Assembly (NCBI RefSeq): GCF_009800965.1
Contig: NZ_WUAF01000011.1
Location: forward strand, 62,001 to 126,000
Direction: 5' to 3'
DNA: 64,000 bases
Source of the DNA: Cognatazoarcus halotolerans
GTDB taxonomy: Bacteria > Pseudomonadota > Gammaproteobacteria > Burkholderiales > Rhodocyclaceae
In this document: positions 36,113 through 44,561 of the stretch, one piece after another
Layout: each line of letters begins with the position of its first letter
Numbering within the stretch: position 1 is the stretch's first letter
Position numbers and translations under genes: made by a program
The notes under the pieces: model-generated
What the model was told of the DNA's origin: nothing
What the model saw: only the letters and a program-made list of their open reading frames with translations
Databases searched by the model: none

Positions 36113-37078
36113 ATGAGGCTGCTGCTTGCACCGATGGAAGGACTTGCCGACGATGTGCTGCGGCAGGTCCTGACGCGTGCCGGGGGCTATGACTGGGCGG
36201 TGACCGAGTTTGCGCGGGTGACCGGTACGGTTTTGCCCCGGCGCTTCTTCCGCCGCCTCAGTCCCGAATTGCAACGCGGTGGCAGAACCGCAGCCGGAAC
36301 ACCGGTGCGCGTGCAACTTCTGGGCTCCGATCCATCGATGATGGCCGAGAGCGCGGCCTCGCTCGCTACCTTGAACCCCCCGGGCGTCGATCTGAATTTC
36401 GGTTGCCCGGCACCGATCGTCAATCGCCATCGTGGCGGGGCGGTCCTGCTCGACGATCCGGACCTGCTGAATCGCATTGCGACATCGGTGCGGGCTGCAG
36501 TGCCAGCCGGTGTTCCCTACAGTGCGAAGATGCGGCTCGGGGTTGACGATCCGGGACGTGCCGTGGAATGTGCGCAGGCGTTGGCCGATGGCGGCGTCGA
36601 CCTGCTGGTCGTGCATGCACGGACCAAGGCAGATGCGTATCGTCCCCCGGCGCATTGGGAATGGGTGGCACGGATCGCGGATGCCGTATCGATCGAGGTG
36701 GTTGCGAACGGCGAGGTCTGGAATACCGAGGACTGGTCGCGCTGCCGGCGGGTTTCGGGCGTTGCGGACGTGATGCTTGGCCGGGGTGCGGTTGCGGATC
36801 CCTTTCTTGCACGGCGCATAAAGGGCGGCTCGGAGCCGGATCGCGAAAGCGAGTGGCACGAACTGCGGCTGCTCCTGGGCGAGTTCTGGGAGGCCGTGAG
36901 CGCAAAGCTTGAAGCGCGACACGTGCCGGGGCGACTCAAGCAGTGGCTCAACATGCTTCGCCGCAATTTTTCGGGGGCGCAGCGGCTTTATGACGACCTT
37001 CGGGCCGAGCGCTGCCACCTGCGGATTGCCCGGATCCTGCAGGAGCACGGTGTGCCGCTGCACCAGCTGGCAGCCTGA
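36113..37078 (+). CDS. dusC: tRNA-dihydrouridine(16) synthase DusC
   Basis: 321 aa FMN TIM-barrel. Start MRLLLAPMEGLADDVLRQ, catalytic Cys98 in LNFGCPAP, and VNRHRGGAVLL with the HARTK FMN site. DusC type rather than DusA or DusB from the MEGLAD start and HRGGA. Modifies U16 in tRNA D-loops. trmB-like gene follows after 8 bp. Confidence 0.88.
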   Translation: MRLLLAPMEGLADDVLRQVLTRAGGYDWAVTEFARVTGTVLPRRFFRRLSPELQRGGRTAAGTPVRVQLLGSDPSMMAESAASLATLNPPGVDLNFGCPAPIVNRHRGGAVLLDDPDLLNRIATSVRAAVPAGVPYSAKMRLGVDDPGRAVECAQALADGGVDLLVVHARTKADAYRPPAHWEWVARIADAVSIEVVANGEVWNTEDWSRCRRVSGVADVMLGRGAVADPFLARRIKGGSEPDRESEWHELRLLLGEFWEAVSAKLEARHVPGRLKQWLNMLRRNFSGAQRLYDDLRAERCHLRIARILQEHGVPLHQLAA

Positions 37079-37086
37079 GGACGGAT

Positions 37087-37812
37087 ATGAGCTACGCCAA
37101 CTCGAAAATTCCCGAGAGCGCCCAGACGGGTGTTCACGAGGGGCTGGCTGAACGGGTGCTGCGCCATGCACGTGCGCCTTTTCGCAAGCCTTATGCAGAC
37201 TACAATCGGGTAGCGCTTGCCGATAGCCTGGTGGGATGGAATGGCAGCGACCCAGTGATTCTCGATGCCGGATGCGGTGTAGGGCATTCGACCATTCAGC
37301 TCGCGCGCGCGAACCCCGGACACTGGGTGATCGGAGTCGATCAATCAGCTGATCGGCTTGCGCGCCGCAAGCCTTATCCCGACGCTTTGCTACCGACCAA
37401 TATGGTGCTGGTACGTGCCGATCTTGTCGACTATTGGCGGCTGCTGCATGAATCGGGTGTGCGTCTGGATCGGCACTATGTGCTGTATCCGAATCCTTGG
37501 CCCAAGATCGGGCATCTGGCGCGGCGCTGGCATGCCCATCCCGTCTTTCCCTATTTGCCAAGATTGGGTGGGCGATTTGAATGCCGTACCAACTGGCGCG
37601 TGTATATTGAAGAGATGACTGCGGCCCTGGCGCTGCTGCGGGGACATACCTTCGAGTGGGCAACTTTCGAACCTGATCGGCCGATTTCGCCCTTCGAGCG
37701 CAAGTACCGGGATTCGGGGCAGACCCTGTTCCGGCTGGAAGCAGATTTCGATCGGGACCCGGCGGACGCCGATACCGATTCCACCATCACCAACACACTG
37801 GACAGGCAATGA
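37087..37812 (+). CDS. TrmB-like tRNA (guanine-N7)-methyltransferase family protein
   Basis: 241 aa Rossmann methyltransferase. SAM motif LDAGCGVGHSTIQLA and the family's YPNPWPK are present; the C-terminal region is less like standard TrmB. The window gives no second TrmB, so it may be the tRNA m7G46 enzyme or a paralogue of unknown substrate. It sits in the dusC run, which supports tRNA work, and overlaps the next gene by 4 nt (ATGA). Confidence 0.75.
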   Translation: MSYANSKIPESAQTGVHEGLAERVLRHARAPFRKPYADYNRVALADSLVGWNGSDPVILDAGCGVGHSTIQLARANPGHWVIGVDQSADRLARRKPYPDALLPTNMVLVRADLVDYWRLLHESGVRLDRHYVLYPNPWPKIGHLARRWHAHPVFPYLPRLGGRFECRTNWRVYIEEMTAALALLRGHTFEWATFEPDRPISPFERKYRDSGQTLFRLEADFDRDPADADTDSTITNTLDRQ

Positions 37813-38516
37813 GTGAGGAATTGGCGCAGCAAATGCGTTTGAGCGACGACGAGTTCAGCGAACTCGAAGAATTGCTGGTGTCGGATGACGTCCCCGCGGA
37901 TTGCATGAATCTGGAGATGCTGGATGGCTATCTGGCTGCGATCGTCGCTGGTCCCGTCGTGCAGGCACCTGCGGACTGGCTGGCCGCAGTCTGGTCGGCC
38001 GATGCCGATGAAGCCAGCTTCGGCTCGGCGCGCGCGGCACGCAGGGCGCTTGAAATGGTCCTGAGATATCACAACGAGATCGTCGCCACGATCGCCCTCG
38101 GCGAAGAGGGCTGGGATCCGTTCTGCTATTCACCCGAAGGGAAGGATGCTCCGCCGCTCGGAGAAGAGTGGATCGCGGGTTTTGAGCAGGGGCTGGAGAG
38201 CTGGCCGGAGGACTGGCGCGAGCGCTTTTCTGACGATGATGTCGACGTTGCCGAAGGGCTCCTCGAGCGCGCCTTCGCGCCATGGGCGTCGGAGGAAGAG
38301 GAAGAGGATCTCGACGTGCGGCTTGGCTGGCTTGCCGAATCCGCACAGGCGGTACGTGGGCTGCATGCGCATTGGCGCGAACTCGGGGTTGCCACGCCGG
38401 TCCCGGTGAGCATCGATGCGCCGGGAACGTCACAGTCCGGTGGTCCGGGGCGTAACGATCCCTGTCCTTGCGGGAGTGGGAAGAAATACAAGAAGTGCTG
38501 TGGGGCGCCGGTGTGA
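37809..38516 (+). CDS. YecA/UPF0149-like protein with C-terminal SEC-C zinc motif
   Basis: 235 aa. Residues about 10-160 resemble the YecA/UPF0149 domain (LEMLDGYLAAIVAGP, WDPFCYSPEG), followed by an acidic stretch with EEEEE, and the end carries the SEC-C motif RNDPCPCGSGKKYKKCCG, three to four Cys for zinc. Such proteins may bind ribosomes or SecA-like partners; no certain role. It overlaps the upstream gene by 4 nt. Confidence 0.8.
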   Translation: MSEELAQQMRLSDDEFSELEELLVSDDVPADCMNLEMLDGYLAAIVAGPVVQAPADWLAAVWSADADEASFGSARAARRALEMVLRYHNEIVATIALGEEGWDPFCYSPEGKDAPPLGEEWIAGFEQGLESWPEDWRERFSDDDVDVAEGLLERAFAPWASEEEEEDLDVRLGWLAESAQAVRGLHAHWRELGVATPVPVSIDAPGTSQSGGPGRNDPCPCGSGKKYKKCCGAPV

Positions 38517-38677
38517 GCGCTGCGCGGATGTGTGATGGCCGGCTGACGGCAGGCGCCTGATCGCGTGCCGCCCCGGGAGCGTCTCTTGCGAATGAATCGA
38601 TCTACCGCTTTCGGGGCGACCGGTTCGCCGTACACCTGTCACTATGCGAACCTGAGTCATTTCGGGATGGGCGAAAA

Positions 38678-38831
38678 ATTTGGCCAAATATGTTTTTAAT
38701 TTGTTGAAAATTAAAGAGTTTTTTGGTCTCTTGATTTTGCCTTGAGAAGCGCTAGAATCCGCGCGCCGAGATCGATGAGCAGCACGAAATCCTGAATATC
38801 CCAGCGCCCGGATCCGGGTTTTTCCGGATCG
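38678..38831 (+). promoter_or_regulatory. AT-rich control region of ykgJ
   Basis: In the gap 38517-38899. Contains a 12-bp perfect palindrome ATTTGGCCAAAT (38678-38689), AT-rich sequence to 38745, a sigma-70 promoter TTGATT (38731-38736), 16 nt, TAGAAT (38753-38758), and a leader hairpin: the arm near 38806-38817 pairs with 38824-38834 apart from one bulged base. No gene is supported in this stretch. Confidence 0.55.
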
Positions 38832-38899
38832 GGCGGGCCATGTCGATCGGGTGGCGCCAGTGCTTCGGTGCCTCGTATGAATGCATGCGTGTGCCCGAA

Positions 38900-39259
38900 A
38901 TGAGCGACCCCAACCCCTGCATGACCTGCGGTATCTGCTGCACCCATTTCAGAATTTCGTTTTACTGGGCCGAGGCCGACGACGTGCCGGGTGGTTTTGT
39001 GCCAGCCGCCCTTACGGAGAAGCTCACGCCTCATTTGCGTTGCATGCAGGGGAGCAACAGTGAGCCGCGTCGCTGTGTTGCGCTCTCGGGCGAGCTCGGC
39101 AAATCGGTTTCCTGCACGATCTACGAGAACCGGCCTACGCCGTGTCGGGAGTTCCCGGTGTTTTTCGAGGACGGCTCGCCGAATCCGAAGTGTGACGAGT
39201 TGCGTGCCCGTATCGGTCTGCCGCCGCTTGAACCACTTGTTTTTCCGCAAGCGGCCTGA
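38900..39259 (+). CDS. YkgJ family cysteine cluster protein
   Basis: 119 aa. CMTCGICC (N-terminal), with further Cys in the SCTIYENRPTPCREFP block, gives the YkgJ (UPF0153) cysteine set thought to bind zinc or an Fe-S cluster. Function unknown. The start is uncertain: 38885 or 38840 are also in frame, without a good ribosome site. Its last 125 bp overlap, on the other strand, the end of the Ap4A phosphorylase gene. Confidence 0.75.
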   Translation: MSDPNPCMTCGICCTHFRISFYWAEADDVPGGFVPAALTEKLTPHLRCMQGSNSEPRRCVALSGELGKSVSCTIYENRPTPCREFPVFFEDGSPNPKCDELRARIGLPPLEPLVFPQAA

Positions 39260-40151
39260 GAACGCCTGCCTGCGATTCCTCGAGTCCGGTCACGGAGGAG
39301 AGGATGGAGAGCGGGCCGGCCTGGCGTACGGCGTCTATCTGCGATTTTTCCGGCACGAACAACAGTCCCGCAAAGCCAAGGGAATTGATCGACATCCGTT
39401 GCCATGATTCCCTGGTGCGCGGCACGAGTAGCATCCAGCTGCGGGTCAACAAAAGGTTGTACGGTGGCAAGGGACCGGTTCGAGCTTGCATGCCGAGGCC
39501 TTCGCACAGGGTGGTAAAGCATGCCTGGAGTGTGTCGCCCGCTTTGTCGCGAGGCTGCGCCGCGATGTCGTCCAGTCGCCGGAAAGCGTGGCGGAACGGG
39601 AAGGCGGGAACGGCTTCGGGTGTCCGCTGCGGTTGCGCACTGCGCACGGCCGCGGCGATCGGTATGCTCGACGGATCCTCCGGATCTGCAGGGATCCATT
39701 GCAGGTGCTTGTGATGCTGGCTGGCACCCGCGAGCTGTCCGCCATTGCAGAAACCCATGCCGCCGAGCCGTTCGATCAGTGACCACAATGCGGCGAGATC
39801 CGCCGAGGTGAGTGGATCGGTCTGTTCTTCATAGGCGCGGGTGACGATCAGCAGGTGCCTGTCCATGACAGGGTACTTGTTCAGGAGGGCGACGTGGTGC
39901 TGGCCAAGTTGGTCGACTTCGAGGGTGGTGTCATAGGGAAGAAACGGGTTGTAGTCGGGGCGCCGGCCGCTTGCATTGACAGCTTGCATGCGCTTGCGCG
40001 CCAGTTCGGAAACCCACCGGACCACGAAGGGAATTCCGTGCTCCTCGATGACCAGTTGTTCCGTGGCGATCGGTTGCAGCGCGCCAGCGGCGAGGGCCCG
40101 TCGGATGGTGTTGGTGATGAGAAGCTCGAGATGCTGATCGGTGGTGCTCAT
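39135..40151 (-). CDS. ATP adenylyltransferase (Ap4A phosphorylase, APA2 type)
   Basis: 338 aa. The active-site HKHLQWIP (HxHxQ) in GASQHHKHLQW places it in the HIT-related APA2 family; PYNLLLTRSWMLLVPR and SLGFAGLLFVPE are the family C-terminal blocks. It splits Ap4A by phosphate into ATP and ADP. ATG 40151 was preferred to 40220. The C-terminal residues after SSVTGLEESQAGV (about 40 aa) are longer than the family consensus and lie over ykgJ on the opposite strand. Confidence 0.85.
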   Translation of the reverse strand: MSTTDQHLELLITNTIRRALAAGALQPIATEQLVIEEHGIPFVVRWVSELARKRMQAVNASGRRPDYNPFLPYDTTLEVDQLGQHHVALLNKYPVMDRHLLIVTRAYEEQTDPLTSADLAALWSLIERLGGMGFCNGGQLAGASQHHKHLQWIPADPEDPSSIPIAAAVRSAQPQRTPEAVPAFPFRHAFRRLDDIAAQPRDKAGDTLQACFTTLCEGLGMQARTGPLPPYNLLLTRSWMLLVPRTRESWQRMSINSLGFAGLLFVPEKSQIDAVRQAGPLSILSSVTGLEESQAGVLRPLAEKQVVQAAADRYGHATRHTSDSASRPRKTPGTPDTA

Positions 40152-40239
40152 GGCGGAAAGAGGCCGGCTCTGGGAGAATGCCGGGGGCTGGCAGGAACGC
40201 CGGCTATTGTACGTGTCCAACCCGATCCGGAGTCTCCTG

Positions 40240-40470
40240 ATGGCAATCGTCTTCGCTGTGCGTGGTGACTACATCCAGCTCGACCAGTTGTTGAAGGCCT
40301 GCGGGCTCGTTATGTCGGGCGGCGAGGCGCATCGCGTGGTCGAAGCCGGGGAGGTCAGCGTGGATGGCAAGCGCGAGAACCGCAAACGGGCCAAGCTGCG
40401 CCCCGGTCAACGCGTGCGGCTCGCCGACCAGGAAGTGAAGCTGGTATCCGACGAGCGGGGCGCGGATTGA
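40240..40470 (+). CDS. S4-domain RNA-binding protein (YbcJ-like)
   Basis: 76 aa with an S4 RNA-binding fold: QLDQLLKACGLVMSGGEAHRVVEAGEVSVDGKRENRKRAKLRPGQRV is the pattern (given in parts in families as HRV-V and VNG/VDG). Function unknown; may aid ribosome or tRNA work. The stop is 1 bp from the end of the convergent channel gene. Confidence 0.85.
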   Translation: MAIVFAVRGDYIQLDQLLKACGLVMSGGEAHRVVEAGEVSVDGKRENRKRAKLRPGQRVRLADQEVKLVSDERGAD

Positions 40471-40471
40471 C

Positions 40472-42187
40472 TCAGGCGCGTCGGCGCGCGAGCCGCTCCC
40501 ATACCCAGCCGCCGGGCACGTCATGCCCGGTCAACACGTAATCGAGCGTGTTGGGGTTTTCCAGGGTGAGTGCGAGCGCACTTTGTGCCTCGCGCGTACC
40601 GACCAGCAGCAGTTGGTCGCCGACCCTTACCTCCTGGTCTGAATCGGGCAGCAGAACGGTGCCGTCGTCATCCCGCATGATGTAGAGCACTTCGCACTCG
40701 AGCGGTCGGGCGCGGTCGGCGGGGTCCTGCAGCAAGCTGCCCAGGTTCACGATCGGGCCTGCCGGCATCAGCAGGCGGAACAGCGCGGGTGCGTTTTCCG
40801 CGTTGATCCTCACGCTCCAGATGTTCGGCACCTTCCAGCCAAAACGGTCCGTGAGACGTTTCACCAGGCGCCGCGACCATGCTTCGTCACGCTGCTTGAT
40901 CTGGGCCAGGAACGGAACCAGCAGCGGTGTCGTGAGGATGGCCAGGCATTCGTGCGCCACGATACGGCTTGATACGACTCGCAGGTCGCTCGGGAAAGCG
41001 TCGAAAAGCGGTGCGTTGGCAAAGTGGTTCTGACGAAGGATGACGAAAAGGTCGGGCTTGAGCTCGCGGGCGGTGACCGCGATCGACAGGTTGTTTACGT
41101 CGCTGCCGACACAGGCAATGATCCCGCTTGCCGTTTCGACCCCTGCGGTGCGAAGTGCCTGCGCGCCGGTGGCGTCGCCGCAGAGCCATTCGCCCTCGTA
41201 ATCGGCGGGGGCCGGGCCCTGATCGATCACGATGACTTCCACGCCCTCCTGACGCAAGGATCGGGTCAGGATGCGGCCGAAGTTACCGTATCCGCACAAG
41301 AGCCAGCGTCCGTGCGGGGGGTCACGGTGCGGTTCGACGAGACTGCCCGGAACGCCTGTGAGCCATTCGAGCAGATGAAATGCCGACGGGGCATGCAGCG
41401 CCAGCGCGAGGTACTCCCCGAATTTTTCGAACGGACTGATGATGTGCCGGGTGCCGAAAGACGCCATGTTGGCGGTGGATTCCGGTGACTCGGAGCGGCA
41501 CAGGGCCGGCAGCGTCGGCGCCAGCAGGCGGGCCGCAATGGCGACCGAGAGGTTTACCGTGTCGTCGTTGGTCAGGGTCATGACGCCGCGGCAGTTCGGA
41601 TGGGTCAGGCCGGCCAGTCGCAGGACTTCGGGGTAGCGGGCATCCGCAACGAGGGTCGGGATGTCCGCGTAGTAGGTGTGCAGCTCGAGTTCGCCGGCCT
41701 TGACTTCGTCAACCTCGACGGCCACCACGCGGAGTCCCATGCGGTCCAGTGCGCGGGTGAGCAGTCGGCCGGTTTCGCCATAGCCGCAGATCAGGAAGAA
41801 GGGTTCGCGAAGCCGTCTGACCGCCCGGGCGAATTGTTCTACCTTGAGGGCGTGCTGGAAGTTCTTGTCCTGAAACAGGGCGAAAAGGGTGCCGATGCTA
41901 TATGCCCAACCCACCACGGACATGTATATGCACAGTGTTGCCCACATCCTCTGCGCTTCGCTGAAGGCGTTCGGTACCTCACCAAAACCGATTGTCGTAG
42001 CGGTATAGCTGATGAAGTAAAAGGCGTGGAAGAAGCTCATCCGCGCCGGGTTGCCGTTTTCGTCGTAACCCGGGACGATGGTGAGACCCAGGACCGAAAT
42101 CGCGAAGATAAGGATCAGCAGGATCAGCGGCGCTCGCATGCGCCGCAGGATCAGGAAGAAGCTGCCGTGATGGGTGCCCGGAATCAT
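40472..42187 (-). CDS. Potassium channel with two RCK (TrkA-N) domains
   Basis: 571 aa. Two membrane helices (about 17-38 and 85-105) with a pore loop between them and the selectivity filter TIGFG (TATTIGFGEVP). After residue about 125 come two NAD-binding RCK domains starting at LICGYGETGRLL and LLCGYGNFGRIL, and a TrkA-C-like end (VRVGDQLLLVG). It is a K+ channel gated by ligands of the RCK ring. It overlaps the upstream small membrane gene by 4 nt, suggesting the two act together. Confidence 0.85.
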   Translation of the reverse strand: MIPGTHHGSFFLILRRMRAPLILLILIFAISVLGLTIVPGYDENGNPARMSFFHAFYFISYTATTIGFGEVPNAFSEAQRMWATLCIYMSVVGWAYSIGTLFALFQDKNFQHALKVEQFARAVRRLREPFFLICGYGETGRLLTRALDRMGLRVVAVEVDEVKAGELELHTYYADIPTLVADARYPEVLRLAGLTHPNCRGVMTLTNDDTVNLSVAIAARLLAPTLPALCRSESPESTANMASFGTRHIISPFEKFGEYLALALHAPSAFHLLEWLTGVPGSLVEPHRDPPHGRWLLCGYGNFGRILTRSLRQEGVEVIVIDQGPAPADYEGEWLCGDATGAQALRTAGVETASGIIACVGSDVNNLSIAVTARELKPDLFVILRQNHFANAPLFDAFPSDLRVVSSRIVAHECLAILTTPLLVPFLAQIKQRDEAWSRRLVKRLTDRFGWKVPNIWSVRINAENAPALFRLLMPAGPIVNLGSLLQDPADRARPLECEVLYIMRDDDGTVLLPDSDQEVRVGDQLLLVGTREAQSALALTLENPNTLDYVLTGHDVPGGWVWERLARRRA

Positions 42188-42567
42188 CGCCGCTGCATGA
42201 TGGTCTCGGCGATCAGGATCACCACGGATACGACGTTGGCAAACAGCGCGCCGCCCGAGAGCGAAACGATTTTCGCGGTCAGATCGGCCGAGAGTGGGGC
42301 GCCGGCCACCGTGGTTCCGTAGCCCCAGACAACCGCCGCGGCGATCAGTTGGAGATCGGCAACCAGGCTGGTTGACAGATGAATCGCGCCGATCTGCGTG
42401 CGGTCACCGAACTTCAGCACGGTGGCGATCAGGTTGACGACGATCGCGGCAAAGAGCTCGTAGACATCATGATGGACCGCATTGTCGATGTCGCCGATGA
42501 AGAATCCGAAATTGAGCGTCGCGGCCAGGACGATGAAGAAGCCGAAGATGACCTTTTCTAGGTTCAT
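42184..42567 (-). CDS. Small membrane protein, DUF6394-like, coupled to the K+ channel
   Basis: 127 aa with about four membrane helices: residues 5-22, 38-50, 66-83 and 95-120. A conserved-looking INLIATVL-like stretch and HHDVYELFAA loop are present. I recognise the family only tentatively (DUF6394); no function is known. The stop overlaps the channel gene start (ATGA), so they should be made together. It may be an accessory subunit of the channel. Confidence 0.62.
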   Translation of the reverse strand: MNLEKVIFGFFIVLAATLNFGFFIGDIDNAVHHDVYELFAAIVVNLIATVLKFGDRTQIGAIHLSTSLVADLQLIAAAVVWGYGTTVAGAPLSADLTAKIVSLSGGALFANVVSVVILIAETIMQRR

Positions 42568-42653
42568 TTTGGTTGGATCCCTGAATGGTGGCCCGATTAT
42601 AGAGGCGACGGGAGCCGAGCGGGCTCATGCACGGCCAACTGTCGCCGGCGTTG

Positions 42654-43049
42654 TCAGGACTCGTGGAGCGTACCGTCGACGTAATACCAGTGATCGCCTT
42701 CGCGGATGAAGCGGCTGGTTTCGTGGAGCCGCGAAGCGCGGCCGCCGATCCGGTAACGAGCGATGAACTCGACCTCGGAATGGGTGTCGTCGATCGTCCT
42801 GTGGCTCACGATCTTGAGCCCGATCCATTTTGCGACCGGTTCGCCCGGCTGATGCTCTATGTTTGGCGGGCGGGTGTCCGGATGCCAGCTGCGCAGCAGG
42901 TAGTCGCGCTGGTCGGTTGCAAAAGCACTGTATCGCGAGCGCATGAGCTGTTCGGCGTCGGGGGCTGTCTGACCGCCATGAATATATCGGCCACAGCAAC
43001 TGGCGAGCGGCAGGCTCGAACCGCACGGGCAGGGAATTGATTTTGCCAT
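42654..43049 (-). CDS. ychJ: YchJ family protein (UPF0225) with SEC-C motif
   Basis: 131 aa. Begins with the SEC-C like zinc site CPCGSSLPLASCCGRYIHGG, followed by the YchJ core MRSRYSAFATDQRDYLLRSWHP and the end FIREGDHWYYVDGTL. Function unknown. Second SEC-C protein of the window, after the YecA-like gene at 37809. Confidence 0.88.
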   Translation of the reverse strand: MAKSIPCPCGSSLPLASCCGRYIHGGQTAPDAEQLMRSRYSAFATDQRDYLLRSWHPDTRPPNIEHQPGEPVAKWIGLKIVSHRTIDDTHSEVEFIARYRIGGRASRLHETSRFIREGDHWYYVDGTLHES

Positions 43050-43122
43050 TCGTCGATTCTAGCGGCGTGGCCCGTGTCGTGGAATGGGCGGGCGAGGCGG
43101 ACCTGCCGGTGATGCGTCGGAC

Positions 43123-43950
43123 TCAGGTGCCCAGCAGCGTCAGCCAGTCGGACGCCTCTGCGAGAACGCTGTCCGCCTGCTCGGCCAGCTCGCCGACGTC
43201 GAGCCCGATGATTGCCGTGAGCTCGGGTGGCAGCGCCTCAACCGCCTCTGCGGTCGATGCGCCCCCGGCAAGCTTGGTAGCAAGGCTTTCCGCCAGAGAC
43301 AGGATCACGGCAAGGCGATCGTCGGCGAGGTGCTCGAGCGGGTTTCCGTAATGTTGCATTGCCTCGCCAATCGGTCCGGGCAGGCTCCACTCACGGGCTA
43401 GCGCGGCGCCGACAACGCCATGGTCGAGGCCGATGACCGTACGTTCCGCAAGCAGACGCGGCTGGCCTCCGGCGACGGCTTTGTCGATCTGACGGTATCG
43501 CTCCGGTTCGACCGATCGCAGCAGCAATTCGCCGATCCTGTGCATCAGGCCGGTAACGAAGCACTCCTCGGGGCGGGTCTTCACGAGCGCGCCGATCGTG
43601 CGTGCGAAGCAGGCGGTGAGCAGGTTGTGGCGCCAATAGGCCAAGTGATCGAAACCGGGCAGATCGGGCCGCATCGTCGAGGCGCCTGATGCAATCACCA
43701 GGGTACGGACCCGGTTGAAGCCAAGAACCATCACCGCGTCATGGATGCTGCCGATCTTGCGGCCGCGCGAGAACTGGGCCGAATTCGCCATCCGCAGGAC
43801 CTTGGCGGCAATGACCTGATCGAGCGCCACGCGAGATGAAATCGCGTCGACATCGATATCACTGCGGTCGAAACTGCCGAGCAGTTCGTGAACGACCGCA
43901 GGTATGGTCGGTAGCAGATAGGCCTGCTCGAGTACGTCCTCTAGCTCCAC
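43123..43950 (-). CDS. HDOD domain signalling protein
   Basis: 275 aa from GTG 43950; TTG 43968 is an equally possible start (281 aa), and neither has a clear ribosome site. The HDOD domain spans about residues 10-210 (LPTIPAVVHELL, VALDQVIAAKVLRMANSAQF, AVMVLGFNRVRTLVIA, VTGLMHRIGELLL). The HD catalytic residues are not all conserved, as usual for HDOD. These proteins act in c-di-GMP or stress signalling as protein binders. It lies 83 bp after the MOSC gene. Confidence 0.82.
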   Translation of the reverse strand: MELEDVLEQAYLLPTIPAVVHELLGSFDRSDIDVDAISSRVALDQVIAAKVLRMANSAQFSRGRKIGSIHDAVMVLGFNRVRTLVIASGASTMRPDLPGFDHLAYWRHNLLTACFARTIGALVKTRPEECFVTGLMHRIGELLLRSVEPERYRQIDKAVAGGQPRLLAERTVIGLDHGVVGAALAREWSLPGPIGEAMQHYGNPLEHLADDRLAVILSLAESLATKLAGGASTAEAVEALPPELTAIIGLDVGELAEQADSVLAEASDWLTLLGT

Positions 43951-44033
43951 GATTGATCGCCCATGCAAGTTTTCGTCGCCCTTGGCTATCGGCCGCAGGC
44001 CTGAAAACTGTAGGGCTTTGGTCCGCAAGACTT

Positions 44034-44561
44034 TCAGCAATGAATGACGCGAACCTCGCTGCCGACTTTGATCCATCCGTCGGTCAGGATGGTTGCCAGC
44101 ATGCCGCCATGCCCGCGCATTGCGTTGTAGCCACCAGCGCCGAGAATTTCTTCCATTCGCGAACAGGGCGAACAGGCCTGACCGATCCGTACGATCACAT
44201 CGCCGATTCTCAGATCCACGGTCCGCTCTCGTCCAAGTGGTTTGAGCGCGAGCAAGTTGATTCCCGATATCACCAGATTTCGCCTCAACAGTGCGGGTTC
44301 GATGGCTTCGGCACCGATCAGGGCTGCGATTACCGGGAGATGCTCGTGCTGTATCAGGCTCAGTTGTCGCCGGCCACCATGGCTGCGGTCGCCCTCGAGA
44401 CCGCGGCCGGCGACCGCCAGCGTACCGTTCAATTCAATACAGGCGGTGCGTCGGGCCGGTCGGACGAAGATGCGCTCGATACGACCCGTGTGAGGAAACT
44501 GCGCACTCAGACGGTGGATGCCTTGCGGCGCATCCGCAGTGCGTCCGTGCGGAGGTCTCAC
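44034..44561 (-). CDS. MOSC-domain protein
   Basis: 175 aa. The MOSC domain carries the [18 protein letters not shown] and [26 protein letters not shown] segments, with Cys as a likely sulfur site. Such proteins are thought to carry activated sulfur for metal cofactors, for example molybdenum enzymes. The start is GTG 44561, overlapping the acnA stop (GTGA), so translation is probably coupled. No ribosome site is seen. The link to the aor cluster is only thematic. Confidence 0.8.
   Translation of the reverse strand: MRPPHGRTADAPQGIHRLSAQFPHTGRIERIFVRPARRTACIELNGTLAVAGRGLEGDRSHGGRRQLSLIQHEHLPVIAALIGAEAIEPALLRRNLVISGINLLALKPLGRERTVDLRIGDVIVRIGQACSPCSRMEEILGAGGYNAMRGHGGMLATILTDGWIKVGSEVRVIHC

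Noticed and set aside
36053-37663. 536-residue open frame on the minus strand
   Set aside because: Antisense to dusC and the TrmB-like gene; composition unlike a real protein.
38711-39250. 179-residue frame on the minus strand
   Set aside because: Antisense to ykgJ and its promoter; no domain seen.
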